A stretch of DNA of 64,000 nucleotides, from assembly GCA_937924525.1 (NCBI GenBank), contig CALDSU010000008.1, forward strand, positions 124,001 to 188,000. Reading direction: 5' to 3'. Positions 43,601 to 51,602 of the stretch are shown here, one piece after another. How positions within the stretch are numbered: the stretch's first letter is position 1; every line of letters begins with the position of its first letter. The notes beneath the pieces are model-generated. The model saw only the letters and a program-made list of their open reading frames with translations, was not told where the DNA came from and searched no databases. Both the position numbers and the translations under genes were made by a program. This stretch comes from an uncultured Bryobacteraceae bacterium (GTDB taxonomy: Bacteria; Acidobacteriota; Terriglobia; Bryobacterales; Bryobacteraceae).

Positions 43601-45257
43601 GCTGACCGCCGTAATCACGCGTTTCGATGTCAAACGCCGCCTGTTGCCCGGTCTCATACACGTACTGAGCCGGCTGTACGTGCACCAGAAAACTGCCCAC
43701 TGTCGCGATCACCCCGGCCGCCCCGCTGATCTGCCGGTTCGCGGCGTCCGTCACGCGAGCCTCCACCCGGTAGCGCTGGTCCCAACCGCGATCGGAAACG
43801 GCGGTCGGCAGGCGCACCACCAGCACACCTTCGGCGTCCAGTTGCCCTTCCTCCTCCAGCACCTGCTCGCGCTCGGAATAGAAGTCTTCGTCCCCTTCAA
43901 AGCCGGATTCGTCCATTTCCTCGGCGTAAAGGGGATACCAGTAACGCTGCCGGTGGACCACATATTGCACTTTGGCGTTGCGGACCGGCTCCCCGAAGAA
44001 ATAGCGCGCCTGAATCCTGGCCGAGATCGGTTCGCCCTGCAACACCCGCGGCTTCTCCGGCGTGACCCGTACTTCGTATTCGGGCTTGCGATATTCCTCG
44101 ACGTGAAAGCCCGCTCCGTGCCGCGCCTCGCCCACCTGAAACTCGAGCGAATGATAGCCCAGCGCCGCGTCCCCGGCGATCTCGAAACTCCCAGAAGCCG
44201 TGCCGTGCGGCGAGAGCGTGACGTCCTGGCGGTAGATGGTCTTGCCCTCGGGGTCGCTCACTTCGGCCCGGGCCGCGTGTCCGGCGGGAACGCTGAAGCC
44301 GTCGGCCTGGCGGTTGCGGACGATCGCCTTCCAATGCACCTTGTGCCCGGGCCGGTAGATCGGGCGGTCGGTATAGAGATACACCTCGGTGAAACGCTCC
44401 GGCTGGTTCCCAAGATTCCAGCCGTAAAGATTGCTGACCGCGAAATCGTCGCCGTGCCGCGCCAGGATCAGCGGATCGCCCGGATCGGCGTCTTGCAGGG
44501 GGAACTCGGCCAGCCCTTGCCGGTCCGTGCGGGCTTCCCCGATTTGCTGGCGCTTCGCCCATAGCCAGACGGGGCAGTCCGCGACCGGCTGCCCGGTTCG
44601 CCGGTTCGCCGCGAACGCCAGCACGGCTCCAGGCGCGCTCTTGGTGATGACCGCCAGGTCCGTAATCAAGACCACGGTGTAGGCCCGCAGTTCGCCATGG
44701 ACCGCCTCCACCAGGTACAGCGCTTTATCGGAGACCGCGATCGGGACCGCCTGCGATTCCCACCGCTGCCTGGCCGAAACCGGCTGCCGCCAAACCGCGA
44801 CTACCTGCTGCGGATTCAGCAGCGGCAGGCCGGTGGCGTATTGCGCCGCGGCGGGCAAGGGTTGCTGCTCGCGCCGGGCGATAAACGTGCGCACCGAGGC
44901 CCGCGCCTCCGCCGAGAATTGCGCCCGCAGCGCGTTGCGCAGCCGCGCGCGCATCCGCCGTTTGAAAGCGTGAAACCGTTCGATTCCGGTGGTCTCGCCC
45001 GTCACTTCCTGCGGCCGTTCTCCCGCGCCAAAGCCGTGCACGTTCTCCAGCTTGCGAAAGAAGGCCAGCGGATCCTGAACGCGGTACACCCGGAATTCCA
45101 GCGCCTCCACATGCTGGCTCCACAGCTGGATGGACGGCGTTTCCCCGGGGGCGAAGGTCCGGTTGGTCGACAGGGAGAAATACGGCCGCTGCTCCTGCGC
45201 CACCGTGGGCAGCAGGGCGGCAACGATCAGCGATAGAACAAAGGCGCGGTGCGTCAT
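40638..45257 (-). CDS. Bacterial alpha-2-macroglobulin with thioester
   Basis: This 1539-residue protein has a cleavable signal peptide (HRAFVLSLIVAALLPTVAQE) without a lipobox. It shows an MG2 domain (about residues 290-390; YLYTDRPIYRPGHKVHWKAIVR), further MG and bait regions, the A2M signature IYWAAALVTDANGRAEARFSFPDSLTTW, and the internal thioester GCTEQ with Cys1059, followed by helical terpenoid-cyclase-like TED repeats. Such proteins trap foreign proteases in the periplasm by covalent coupling. The DUF1175 gene immediately upstream (1 base) matches the E. coli yfaS-yfaT pairing, and lack of a lipobox also fits YfaS rather than YfhM/ECAM. No penicillin-binding protein gene (pbpC) is adjacent. 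Confidence 0.92.
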   Translation of the reverse strand: MTHRAFVLSLIVAALLPTVAQEQRPYFSLSTNRTFAPGETPSIQLWSQHVEALEFRVYRVQDPLAFFRKLENVHGFGAGERPQEVTGETTGIERFHAFKRRMRARLRNALRAQFSAEARASVRTFIARREQQPLPAAAQYATGLPLLNPQQVVAVWRQPVSARQRWESQAVPIAVSDKALYLVEAVHGELRAYTVVLITDLAVITKSAPGAVLAFAANRRTGQPVADCPVWLWAKRQQIGEARTDRQGLAEFPLQDADPGDPLILARHGDDFAVSNLYGWNLGNQPERFTEVYLYTDRPIYRPGHKVHWKAIVRNRQADGFSVPAGHAARAEVSDPEGKTIYRQDVTLSPHGTASGSFEIAGDAALGYHSLEFQVGEARHGAGFHVEEYRKPEYEVRVTPEKPRVLQGEPISARIQARYFFGEPVRNAKVQYVVHRQRYWYPLYAEEMDESGFEGDEDFYSEREQVLEEEGQLDAEGVLVVRLPTAVSDRGWDQRYRVEARVTDAANRQISGAAGVIATVGSFLVHVQPAQYVYETGQQAAFDIETRDYGGQPVSARVQVELVRARGRNEPASPPAVAETSTDSAGKARVTFAVREPGSYTAHASARTPENRTVRGSGWIWVSSPGGSWYGAPQQRLTLVPDKKSYQPGEVAKVLIVTGVPGARLLVTAEGQRVATRQVVEAPGATVTVEVPVRREFSPNFFVSAVFVKDNQMFEGAKKVRVPATDRQLQIDIEPSRKEFQPGEPAVYRISARNAAGAAVPGAEVSLGVVDEAIYAIRPEAARDLFLHFWGSAPNRVATQSSLSYYFFGQAGKKAMPLAEFRRASYGQLKPEALLQPRIRKAFPDTIYWAAALVTDANGRAEARFSFPDSLTTWRATARAITRDTAAGAATQKTMVRKNLMLRLSTPRFLTQGDEVTISALTHNYLKSEKTVRVSLDVRGAEVLDGATRDLAIPPGGEGKAAWRLRATQIGEVILTGQALTDEESDGLEIKLPVQPRGVKLAIARAGSVRAAAGEAAADIAFPGEIEPSSRAIELTLHPSVAGALFGALEYLVTFPYGCTEQTMSSFLPNVVVSQALRELNLPSGIDAADLKRKVRAGLDRLYEYQHEDGGWGWWPGDESHPFMSAYVVAGLAQARAAGYPVREEPLERGGRWIRRRLQDKESLHADLRAYLTYALASAGAKDAALFEAAWQARNEMTPYGWSVLGLALQAAADPRTAEVAARLETQARADERDAFWPVEYDHLLAFRGDTSTEATAHALKLLVRAKPGSPVIAKAAHWLATHRDEGFYWRSTKQTAMVIYGLTDYLRQSGELQPDYTLTVFLNGRQVHSRRVTAREALNPNAPPLRFTAADLAAGQNQIRVTKQGTGLLYWAARGEYYSTARALEETGSAALGISREYFRLRPVGEGEKIVHRLEPLDAAATLQPGDVLAVRLRVAGSGWNYLLLEDPIPAGTEAIDKDDLYTLQERPPWWQYAYARREFRDNRVALFQTYLPKRGADHFYLLRVVNPGRYQVNPARVQPMYQPQYLATSESREVEVR

Positions 45258-45258
45258 C

Positions 45259-46077
45259 TCAATCGGACTCCCGAAGAATGTTCCAGCGGTACACACCCAG
45301 AAAGTTGGGATTGCCGGCCAGGGGACGCCAGCGGGGCGAGGGATGGTGCAGCAATTGGCCCGCCTCCGGACGCCGGATCTCGCCCGGACCGCCGTCGAGC
45401 GGTCCGGTGTGATAGACGATCCAGTTGCCGCCGGGCTCGAACTGGCTCGGGCCCAGGTAAATCATGGCGTGGAACGGCAGGTCCTGCTCCAGTTGGCGGT
45501 AAAAGAGGAGGTCGCCGGGTTGCGCCCGGTCCAGACGGCGAGACAGAAAGTGCGCGTTGTGCCGGCGCAATTTGTCGGCGTCGGCGAACTGCGCGAACGC
45601 GGTGGTTTCATCGCCGCGCGCAAACGGTCCCGGCGTGATGCGGAACAATCCCGCGCCCAGGGGGGTGAAGGGGTAGCGGTACTTTTCCACCGACGCCTCG
45701 GGCGGCGGAGCGTCGAGTCCCAGTTCCGCAGCCCAGGCGCCGGTGTGCTCGCGGAGGGCTTCCCGATAGGCGAAGCGGAGCAGCGCGGCGCAATCGGTCA
45801 CCTCCCGGGGCAGCGCGCCCGGCGGACGGTAATAGAGCGCTTCGGCCAGAAAGGTGAACCAGCGGCGGAAACTCCGGCGGTCGTGCGCGACGTCCAGCGC
45901 CAGAAACGCAGGGAACCCGTCGCCGTCCACGTCGCTCCAGTCGGGCGCGGAGGTTTCCGCAGCCGGGGCGGTCTCCGCGGCGATCCGGCCGGGCGCGGCC
46001 GGAATGCTCCACCGCCAGGCGAGCGCCACACCAGTCAGCGCCAGCACCCCCACCCAGCCAATGCGCTGCGGCAACAC
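45259..46077 (-). CDS. DUF1175 (YfaT-like) exported protein
   Basis: This 272-residue protein has a signal-anchor N-terminus ([18 protein letters not shown]). The DUF1175 core is visible: [55 protein letters not shown] and [14 protein letters not shown]. The Cys in the TDCAALLRF helix plus the later His in FHAMIY recall NlpC/P60-type cysteine peptidases, which suggests a hydrolase; that is my inference. It precedes the alpha-2-macroglobulin gene by one base, as yfaT neighbours yfaS in enterobacteria, and probably assists its export, maturation or attachment. Confidence 0.85.
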   Translation of the reverse strand: MLPQRIGWVGVLALTGVALAWRWSIPAAPGRIAAETAPAAETSAPDWSDVDGDGFPAFLALDVAHDRRSFRRWFTFLAEALYYRPPGALPREVTDCAALLRFAYREALREHTGAWAAELGLDAPPPEASVEKYRYPFTPLGAGLFRITPGPFARGDETTAFAQFADADKLRRHNAHFLSRRLDRAQPGDLLFYRQLEQDLPFHAMIYLGPSQFEPGGNWIVYHTGPLDGGPGEIRRPEAGQLLHHPSPRWRPLAGNPNFLGVYRWNILRESD

Positions 46078-46162
46078 AGCGTCATTCTAAAATAGGAACC
46101 GGAGCGCGAACAACAGAATCGATCCTCATGTGGCGCGGCAAAATGCCCGCGTGGAGGGATGG

Positions 46163-46534
46163 ATGACGGGAACAACGATCGCCGTAGGGATCCTGCTGGT
46201 AGCCCTGGGCGCGGGGAGTTATCTAGTGACGGGCATGCAGTCGCCCACGGCGCTGATCCCCGCCGCGTTCGGTATGGCGCTGGCGGGACTGGGGCTGGTA
46301 GCCAGGAACGAGCGCCGGCGCAAGCATGCCATGCATGCCGCGGTGCTGGTGGGCCTGCTCGGCCTGGGTGGTTCGGCGCGCGGGTTGGGTGGCGCCCTCC
46401 GCTACTTGTCCGGAGAATCCGTGGCGCGCCCCGCGGCCGTGCTGGCCCAATCCGTGATGGCCGTGGTGCTGATCGGCTACGTGGCGCTGTGCATCAAATC
46501 TTTTCTGGATGCCCGCCGCAACCGCGCCGCCTGA
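46163..46534 (+). CDS. Small membrane protein of unknown function
   Basis: This 123-residue protein begins at ATG 46163, chosen because GGAGG lies 5 to 6 bases before it; the frame is open to 46130. It has four hydrophobic segments (TTIAVGILLVALGAGSYLV, LIPAAFGMALAGLGLVA, HAAVLVGLLGLGGSARGLGGAL, VMAVVLIGYVALCIKSFL) and a basic C-terminus (DARRNRAA). The pattern resembles small four-helix inner-membrane proteins found singly in many genomes. It stands alone between a divergent and a convergent gene. No function can be given. Confidence 0.75.
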   Translation: MTGTTIAVGILLVALGAGSYLVTGMQSPTALIPAAFGMALAGLGLVARNERRRKHAMHAAVLVGLLGLGGSARGLGGALRYLSGESVARPAAVLAQSVMAVVLIGYVALCIKSFLDARRNRAA

Positions 46535-46551
46535 CGCGCGTGCGCGCCGCC

Positions 46552-48915
46552 TCAGTCCGCCGCCACGCGTTCCCACTCGGTCTTGTAGACGCCTTCCCAG
46601 TGCTCCTGCCCTTCCGTCACGCGGATGGTCTTGTTGACGGGCAGGTTCTCGAAACGCTGGCGGAGTCCGCTGGGCCAGCGAATTTCAAGGGCGTCCACCC
46701 GCTCAAGCTTCGCCAGGCCGAAATGCTGTTCGAACGGCAGGCACCCAAAGTTGGACCCTCCGCTGACCTCGCGAAACTGCTTGCGCCCGCCGGCTTCCAG
46801 CATGACGCGCGCCCCGATGGCCGAGCAATTGCTCTTAGTGCCTTTCAGGCGCACGTTGAGATAGTTCCCGGGAAGCTGCTTCGGCCGGTAGACCGACATC
46901 GTGAGCAGGTCCCCGGGATAGGCGCCGCCACTGGCGATTAAGATGCTCAGCCGGCCGTCTCCATGCAGATCGGCCATGTTGCCGCCGTGCCCTTTGCCGG
47001 TAAACGGCAAGCCGGCCGCGAAGGTGATGTTGCGGAATTTCTCGCCGTCCTGTTCGAGCAGGACGGGCGGCTCGACCCGGTCCATGCGGGGACTGCCGTT
47101 GCCCAGCACCAGGTCGAGGTAGCCGTCGTTGTTGAAGTCGCCGCAGTTGCCGCTCATGGTGCCCCAGCAACCGTTGATGCCGATTTCACGGCTCACCAGC
47201 GTGAAGGTGCCGTCCCCGTTGTTGCGGTAAACGCGCAGCGGGTTGCCGTCGGCGGGGCCTTCGCCGGTCTTCATCGTGTGAATCACGTCTTCGTGGTCGG
47301 ACCAGTTGAACTGCACGATGTCCAGCAGGCCATCGTTGTTGTAATCCCACCAGAAAGTCGTCGACCCGATGGCCAGACTGGTGAGCCCCGCCTGCTCGCT
47401 GACGTCGGTGAAGGTGCCGTCGCCGTTGTTGCGGAACAGTTGCGAACGGCCCATGGCGTTGGAGACGAACAAGTCGGGATAGCCGTCGTTGTTGTAGTCG
47501 CCCCAGGCGGCGCCGATGGTCGGCCAGAGGGTCTTCAGCCCGGCCTGCTCGGCGACTTCGGTGAAGGTGCCGTCGCCGTTATTGCGGAACAGCAGGTTCT
47601 TGTACTTGCGGTCAAACAGCCCGCCCAGGTTGTTCGCCACGAACAGGTCCAGATAGCCGTCGCCGTTGTAGTCGGCCCAGGCGGCGGTAAAGGCCGGACC
47701 CCAGCAGGTGATGCCGGCTTCTTTGGTCACGTCAGTGAAGGTGCCGTCGCCATTGTTGCGGTACAGCGCGCCTTCGCCCACAAAGAAGCCCAGACGGGTG
47801 ACGAAGACGTCCTCGAAGCCGTCGTTGTTGTAATCTCCCACCGCAATGGCGAAGCCGTTGATGCACTCGTCCATGCCGGAGCCGACCGAGACGTCAGAGA
47901 ACGTGCCGTCGCCGTTGTTGCGGTACAGGCTGCACCCACCGTGCGCGGCCGCGATCAGGACATCCAGATAGCCGTCGTTGTCGAAATCGAAGACCGCCAG
48001 CCCGCGCCCGGCGCTGGTCTTGTTCAAGCCGATCTTCTCGCAGACGTCCTCGAACTCCACCGTGGGCTGCGCATAGCCGACCTTCATTTCCATCCGCTGC
48101 CAGTCGGGCACCTCCGCCGGGTACCCGCCGAGTTTCTGCGCGGACTGCCACAGCCACATCCGGGAGCGTTCGTTGCCCGGATCGGCCGCCAGCGCCGCAC
48201 TCGCCGCGCGGACCGCTTCCGCGTACCTGCCCCCGCGCATGTAAGCCACCGAGGCTTCATGCAAAGCCAGGGCCTTGTAGTCGGGATCCTCGGCGGCCTT
48301 CATCAACTCCCGCGCGGCGTCCTCGTACCGCCCGACCTTCACTAGCACCCGGCCCAGCTCCGTGCGCACGTTGGCGTCGCGCGGTTCCTCCTTCAGCCGC
48401 CGCTCGTACTTTTCGATGATCGTGTTGTACTTGACACTGACGTAGATCTGCACTTCCGTGAACATCTCGAAGACGTCGCGGACAAACTTCGGGAAGCGCT
48501 GCGGCCCGACCACCTGGTACGAGGCCAGCCCCCGCAGGCTGGATTGGGTCATCAGCGTGCCGAAGGCCAGCGGCAGTTCGAACGGGACCACCCAGTTGCG
48601 CGGGTCGCGCGGATCCGCCGCGAAACGGAAACAGAAGCGCGTCGCCTCCAGAATCTCTTCCAGCGCTTCGCCCCAGGCCCGCTGATCCTTGGCGGTCATC
48701 CGGGCGATCCGCGCCACGCGGTTCGCCCATTCGGATACCGCGGTATCAATATCCGCCGGTCCGTCGAGCGGCGGAGCGGTGGGACGGGCGCGGCGGACGC
48801 CGGCCAGCGTTTCCATGCTCGCCTGCACCGTGCGCAGCGTGGAATCCGCCAGCAGCAGTCCCGTCTCCGCCATCCCCGCGGAAAGCTTCAGCATCGCGTC
48901 AAAAAGAGTGGCCAT
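46552..48915 (-). CDS. TPR, FG-GAP and ASPIC/UnbV protein (CRTAC1-like), second locus
   Basis: This 787-residue protein has no obvious signal peptide; its first 40 residues are only weakly hydrophobic. Residues about 30-140 include a conserved helical region, and about 150-250 hold two TPR-like hairpins (YERRLKEEPRDANVRTELGRVLVKVGRYEDAARELMKAA). FG-GAP blades then repeat the block LYRNNGDGTFTDV and DYNNDGYLD at least seven times, ending in ASPIC/UnbV (SNCSAIGARVMLEAGG, IRWPSGLRQRF). It follows a thioredoxin-like gene by 6 bases, so the two are probably coexpressed. Unlike the operon at 7.6-22 kb it stands without a cytochrome. Its function is unknown. Confidence 0.87.
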   Translation of the reverse strand: MATLFDAMLKLSAGMAETGLLLADSTLRTVQASMETLAGVRRARPTAPPLDGPADIDTAVSEWANRVARIARMTAKDQRAWGEALEEILEATRFCFRFAADPRDPRNWVVPFELPLAFGTLMTQSSLRGLASYQVVGPQRFPKFVRDVFEMFTEVQIYVSVKYNTIIEKYERRLKEEPRDANVRTELGRVLVKVGRYEDAARELMKAAEDPDYKALALHEASVAYMRGGRYAEAVRAASAALAADPGNERSRMWLWQSAQKLGGYPAEVPDWQRMEMKVGYAQPTVEFEDVCEKIGLNKTSAGRGLAVFDFDNDGYLDVLIAAAHGGCSLYRNNGDGTFSDVSVGSGMDECINGFAIAVGDYNNDGFEDVFVTRLGFFVGEGALYRNNGDGTFTDVTKEAGITCWGPAFTAAWADYNGDGYLDLFVANNLGGLFDRKYKNLLFRNNGDGTFTEVAEQAGLKTLWPTIGAAWGDYNNDGYPDLFVSNAMGRSQLFRNNGDGTFTDVSEQAGLTSLAIGSTTFWWDYNNDGLLDIVQFNWSDHEDVIHTMKTGEGPADGNPLRVYRNNGDGTFTLVSREIGINGCWGTMSGNCGDFNNDGYLDLVLGNGSPRMDRVEPPVLLEQDGEKFRNITFAAGLPFTGKGHGGNMADLHGDGRLSILIASGGAYPGDLLTMSVYRPKQLPGNYLNVRLKGTKSNCSAIGARVMLEAGGRKQFREVSGGSNFGCLPFEQHFGLAKLERVDALEIRWPSGLRQRFENLPVNKTIRVTEGQEHWEGVYKTEWERVAAD

Positions 48916-48921
48916 AGCGAA

Positions 48922-49476
48922 CTAAACCGGTTTGGGAAGAATGTAATAGACCGACATGATGGCGCAACCGAAACTGGCGGTATCCGCCTTCTCGATCGGC
49001 TGCCCGGCGCGGAAGGCGGCGATGGCCGGCTCCAGATACTCCACGAATTCCGGATCGGCGCGGAACTTGAAGTTGTCGATGGCGCCGCGGTAAAGCAGCG
49101 TCTTCTGCGCGTCCACCAGGAACGCCCGCGGGGTTTGTTGCGTGTACCACTGCCGCGCCACCGCCTGGCTGGCGTCATGCAGAATGGGAAACGTCAAGCC
49201 GCGTGCTGCGATGGTGGCCTTGAGCTTGGCCGCGGTTTCGCCGTGACGGGAGGCGATCGCCACCAACCCCAGATCCGGATGCCGGGCGGCGAACGTGTTC
49301 AGATACTCGTCGTAGCGGTTGCAGTGGGAGCATTCACCCGACCAGAAAACGACCACCGCGCCCCGCTTGCCTTCCAGATAATGATCCAAGCCAAACAGGC
49401 CGCTCCCGCCGATGAGAGGCAGGGAGAAATCCGTCACCGGCAACCCGATTTCCTGTTTTTCTCGCACAGGCGTCAT
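48922..49476 (-). CDS. Thioredoxin-like/redoxin-domain protein
   Basis: This 184-residue protein has a thioredoxin fold of the AhpC/TSA-redoxin branch: LPVTDFSLPLIGGSG at the start, the redox motif FWSGECSHCNRYDEYL (CxxC, about Cys50 and Cys53), a cis-proline region TPRAFLVDAQKTLLYRGAIDN, and the C-terminal FGCAIMSVYYI. No signal peptide is evident. The gene lies 6 bases before the FG-GAP/ASPIC gene. Redoxin genes of this type are often next to CRTAC1-like genes in this lineage, which suggests disulfide handling for those proteins; this is inference. Confidence 0.85.
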   Translation of the reverse strand: MTPVREKQEIGLPVTDFSLPLIGGSGLFGLDHYLEGKRGAVVVFWSGECSHCNRYDEYLNTFAARHPDLGLVAIASRHGETAAKLKATIAARGLTFPILHDASQAVARQWYTQQTPRAFLVDAQKTLLYRGAIDNFKFRADPEFVEYLEPAIAAFRAGQPIEKADTASFGCAIMSVYYILPKPV

Positions 49477-49542
49477 AGCTCGCCGTATTCTAGCGCAGCG
49501 TCCGGCGAGAACGTATAGCGGAAACAGATTAGACGGCGACCC

Positions 49543-50793
49543 TCAGGCCAGGGAGCGCACCGCCGCCACCGCCCGCTCCAGTTCCTCGGGAGAGTTATAG
49601 ATGTGCGGCGACCAGCGCAGTCCCGCGGCGTCGCCGGCGGCGGTCATGGCGATGCTCATCCGATGCTGCCGCCACAGCAGGTCATAGGCCTGTTTGATCG
49701 ACGGAGAAGCCAGCGCAAACTTCACCACGCCGCCGGACACCTCAGCCGCGAGGTCGGTCTTGAGGTTGACGCCCGGGATCCGCGCCAGTTCGGTCTTGGC
49801 GAAGGAGACGAGTTGGCGCAGACGTTTTTCCACGCGGGGCATGCCGATCAAGTCGAGAAAATCAATGGCGGCTTCGATGGCGGCCACCCGCGGATCATCA
49901 CGCTGGCCGAACACCTCGAATTTGCGCGCACCGGAAAGCTGCTCGCTCCAGCCCGCGGTCACCATCGACGGCCAGAGCCCGGGCAGACGCTCGGCCTTCA
50001 CAAACAGGATGCCCGCCTCGAGCGGTCCCATGGGCCATTTGTGCATGCTGGCCGCGTACGAGTCGCAGCCCATGGCCCGCAGGTTCACCTCCAGGGCGCC
50101 GAAGCTCTGCGCGCCGTCCAGGTGGAAGAAAATGCCGCGGCGGCGGGCCAGTTCGCCGATGCGTTCGGCCGGGTAGAGCGCTCCCGCCGTGTTGGTGACG
50201 TGCGTCACGGCAATCACCCGGGTGCGCGGCGTGATCGCGCGCTCGATGGTTTGCAGCAGCGCCTCCGGGCTGCCGGCGGGCACCGGCACGGGAGCGCTGC
50301 GCACGACGAAACCCACCCGGCGCGCGCGCACTTTCCAGGAATCCAGGTTGGACGGGTGGTTGTGTGCGGTCACCACCACTTCGTCGCCTTCCTTCAAGTC
50401 CAGCCCCTGCACCACGACGTTGGTGCTCTCGGACGTGTTGCGCGTGATGGCGATCTCCTCGGGGCTGACGCGCAGCAATCCCGCGATCTTGCCGCGCAGC
50501 CGTTCGCGCAGGCCCACATACTTTTCCCGGTTCTGAAACGACGGGTTGGCCTGGAAGTCGCGGAGATACCGCTCGTGGCGGTCCAGCACGGGCCGGGACG
50601 CCGGGCACACATTCGCCGCGTTCAGGTAAACCAGGCCCTCTTCGAGCGGGAACTGGCTCTTCACCATGCGCCAGAAGGACTCGCCTTCGCCGGCGCGGAT
50701 GCCCGCGCGGACCTGCTGGGCAAACGCCGGCCAGGCGCCCGCGGCGGCGGCGGCCGGGAGTCCGAGAAGAAAGCGGCGTCGGGATGCCGGCAT
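49543..50793 (-). CDS. Tat-exported class V aminotransferase-like PLP enzyme
   Basis: This 416-residue protein has a twin-arginine signal (SRRRFLLGLPAAAAAGAWPAFA), so it is exported folded. The class V aminotransferase/isopenicillin-N-epimerase-like core shows YLNAANVCPASRPVLD, ITRNTSESTNVVVQGLDL, HNHPSNLDSW, HLDGAQSFGA and the PLP lysine in ASMHKWPMGP. ATG 50793 is chosen over GTG 50802 because GGAGGAG lies 8 bases before it. It follows truA directly, the third gene of the pyrE operon. A Tat-exported PLP enzyme is uncommon; substrate unknown, possibly a cysteine- or amino-acid-related lyase or epimerase. Confidence 0.87.
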   Translation of the reverse strand: MPASRRRFLLGLPAAAAAGAWPAFAQQVRAGIRAGEGESFWRMVKSQFPLEEGLVYLNAANVCPASRPVLDRHERYLRDFQANPSFQNREKYVGLRERLRGKIAGLLRVSPEEIAITRNTSESTNVVVQGLDLKEGDEVVVTAHNHPSNLDSWKVRARRVGFVVRSAPVPVPAGSPEALLQTIERAITPRTRVIAVTHVTNTAGALYPAERIGELARRRGIFFHLDGAQSFGALEVNLRAMGCDSYAASMHKWPMGPLEAGILFVKAERLPGLWPSMVTAGWSEQLSGARKFEVFGQRDDPRVAAIEAAIDFLDLIGMPRVEKRLRQLVSFAKTELARIPGVNLKTDLAAEVSGGVVKFALASPSIKQAYDLLWRQHRMSIAMTAAGDAAGLRWSPHIYNSPEELERAVAAVRSLA

Positions 50794-50798
50794 AAGCT

Positions 50799-51602
50799 TC
50801 ACTCCTCCAGGTCGGATCTGTGAGTAGGATAGTCCGATTTCGGGCGCGGCGCATCTGGATATTCAACGCCGAGCAGAAAGAGGCCTTTGGCCGGCGCCGT
50901 GGGGCCCGCCTCCCCGCGCCGGCCCGCCGCCAGCAGACGGCGCCAATCCTCCAGACCGAGGTTACCCTTGCCAGTTTCCAGCAGCGCGCCCACCAGGTTT
51001 CGGACCATGTGTTTCAGGAAACCGGATCCGCGGACGCGGTAGAGCAACCGCTCACCTTCGCGGATCAACTCGGACTGGAAGATCGTGCGCACCTTGGACA
51101 GGCCCAGCGCGTCGCGCTCGTCGGCGGAGGCGAAAGCGGAGAAATCGTGTTCGCCCGTGAGCGCCGCCGCGGCGGCCGCCATCGCTTCCTCGTCCAGCGG
51201 GTAGGGATAGTGATGCGCATAGCGCCAGTCGAACGGCGAGCATTGCCCGGAGCGCACGATGCGGTATTCGTAAGTCTTGGCGAGCGCGTCGTGGCGCGGA
51301 TGGAAGTCCAGCCACGTTTCGCTGGCCTCCCAGACGCGCACCGCGGGCGGCAGCAGGCGGTTCATTGCTTTCGCCAGGTTGGGCGGGGGGATGGGGTTGG
51401 TGAGGGTGAACGCGGCCACCTGCCCCAGGGCATGCACCCCCGCGTCGGTTCGCCCGCTGCCCAGCGCCTTCACCGGCGCCCCTTCGATGGACGCCAGGAT
51501 CTCCTCGACGACGCCCTGGATCGTGGGCAGTTCGGGCTGGACCTGCCAGCCGTGAAAATCGGTGCCGTCGTAGGCGAGGGTGACGCGAATGCGCCGGCTC
51601 AT
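50799..51602 (-). CDS. truA: tRNA pseudouridine(38-40) synthase TruA
   Basis: This 267-residue protein has the TruA landmarks: LAYDGTDFHGWQ at the start, the catalytic aspartate in GSGRTDAGVHALGQVAAF, KTYEYRI, HDFSAFAS and FLKHMVRNLVGALLETGKG. It isomerises uridines 38-40 in the anticodon arm of tRNAs. The ATG overlaps the pyrE stop by one base. A small extension after the core (PKSDYPTHRSDLEE) is not conserved. Confidence 0.95.
   Translation of the reverse strand: MSRRIRVTLAYDGTDFHGWQVQPELPTIQGVVEEILASIEGAPVKALGSGRTDAGVHALGQVAAFTLTNPIPPPNLAKAMNRLLPPAVRVWEASETWLDFHPRHDALAKTYEYRIVRSGQCSPFDWRYAHHYPYPLDEEAMAAAAAALTGEHDFSAFASADERDALGLSKVRTIFQSELIREGERLLYRVRGSGFLKHMVRNLVGALLETGKGNLGLEDWRRLLAAGRRGEAGPTAPAKGLFLLGVEYPDAPRPKSDYPTHRSDLEE

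Noticed and set aside
47200-47960. CRISPR-like direct repeats
   Set aside because: The recurring stretches are in frame and encode FG-GAP blades; spacing and similarity follow the protein repeat rather than a repeat-spacer array.
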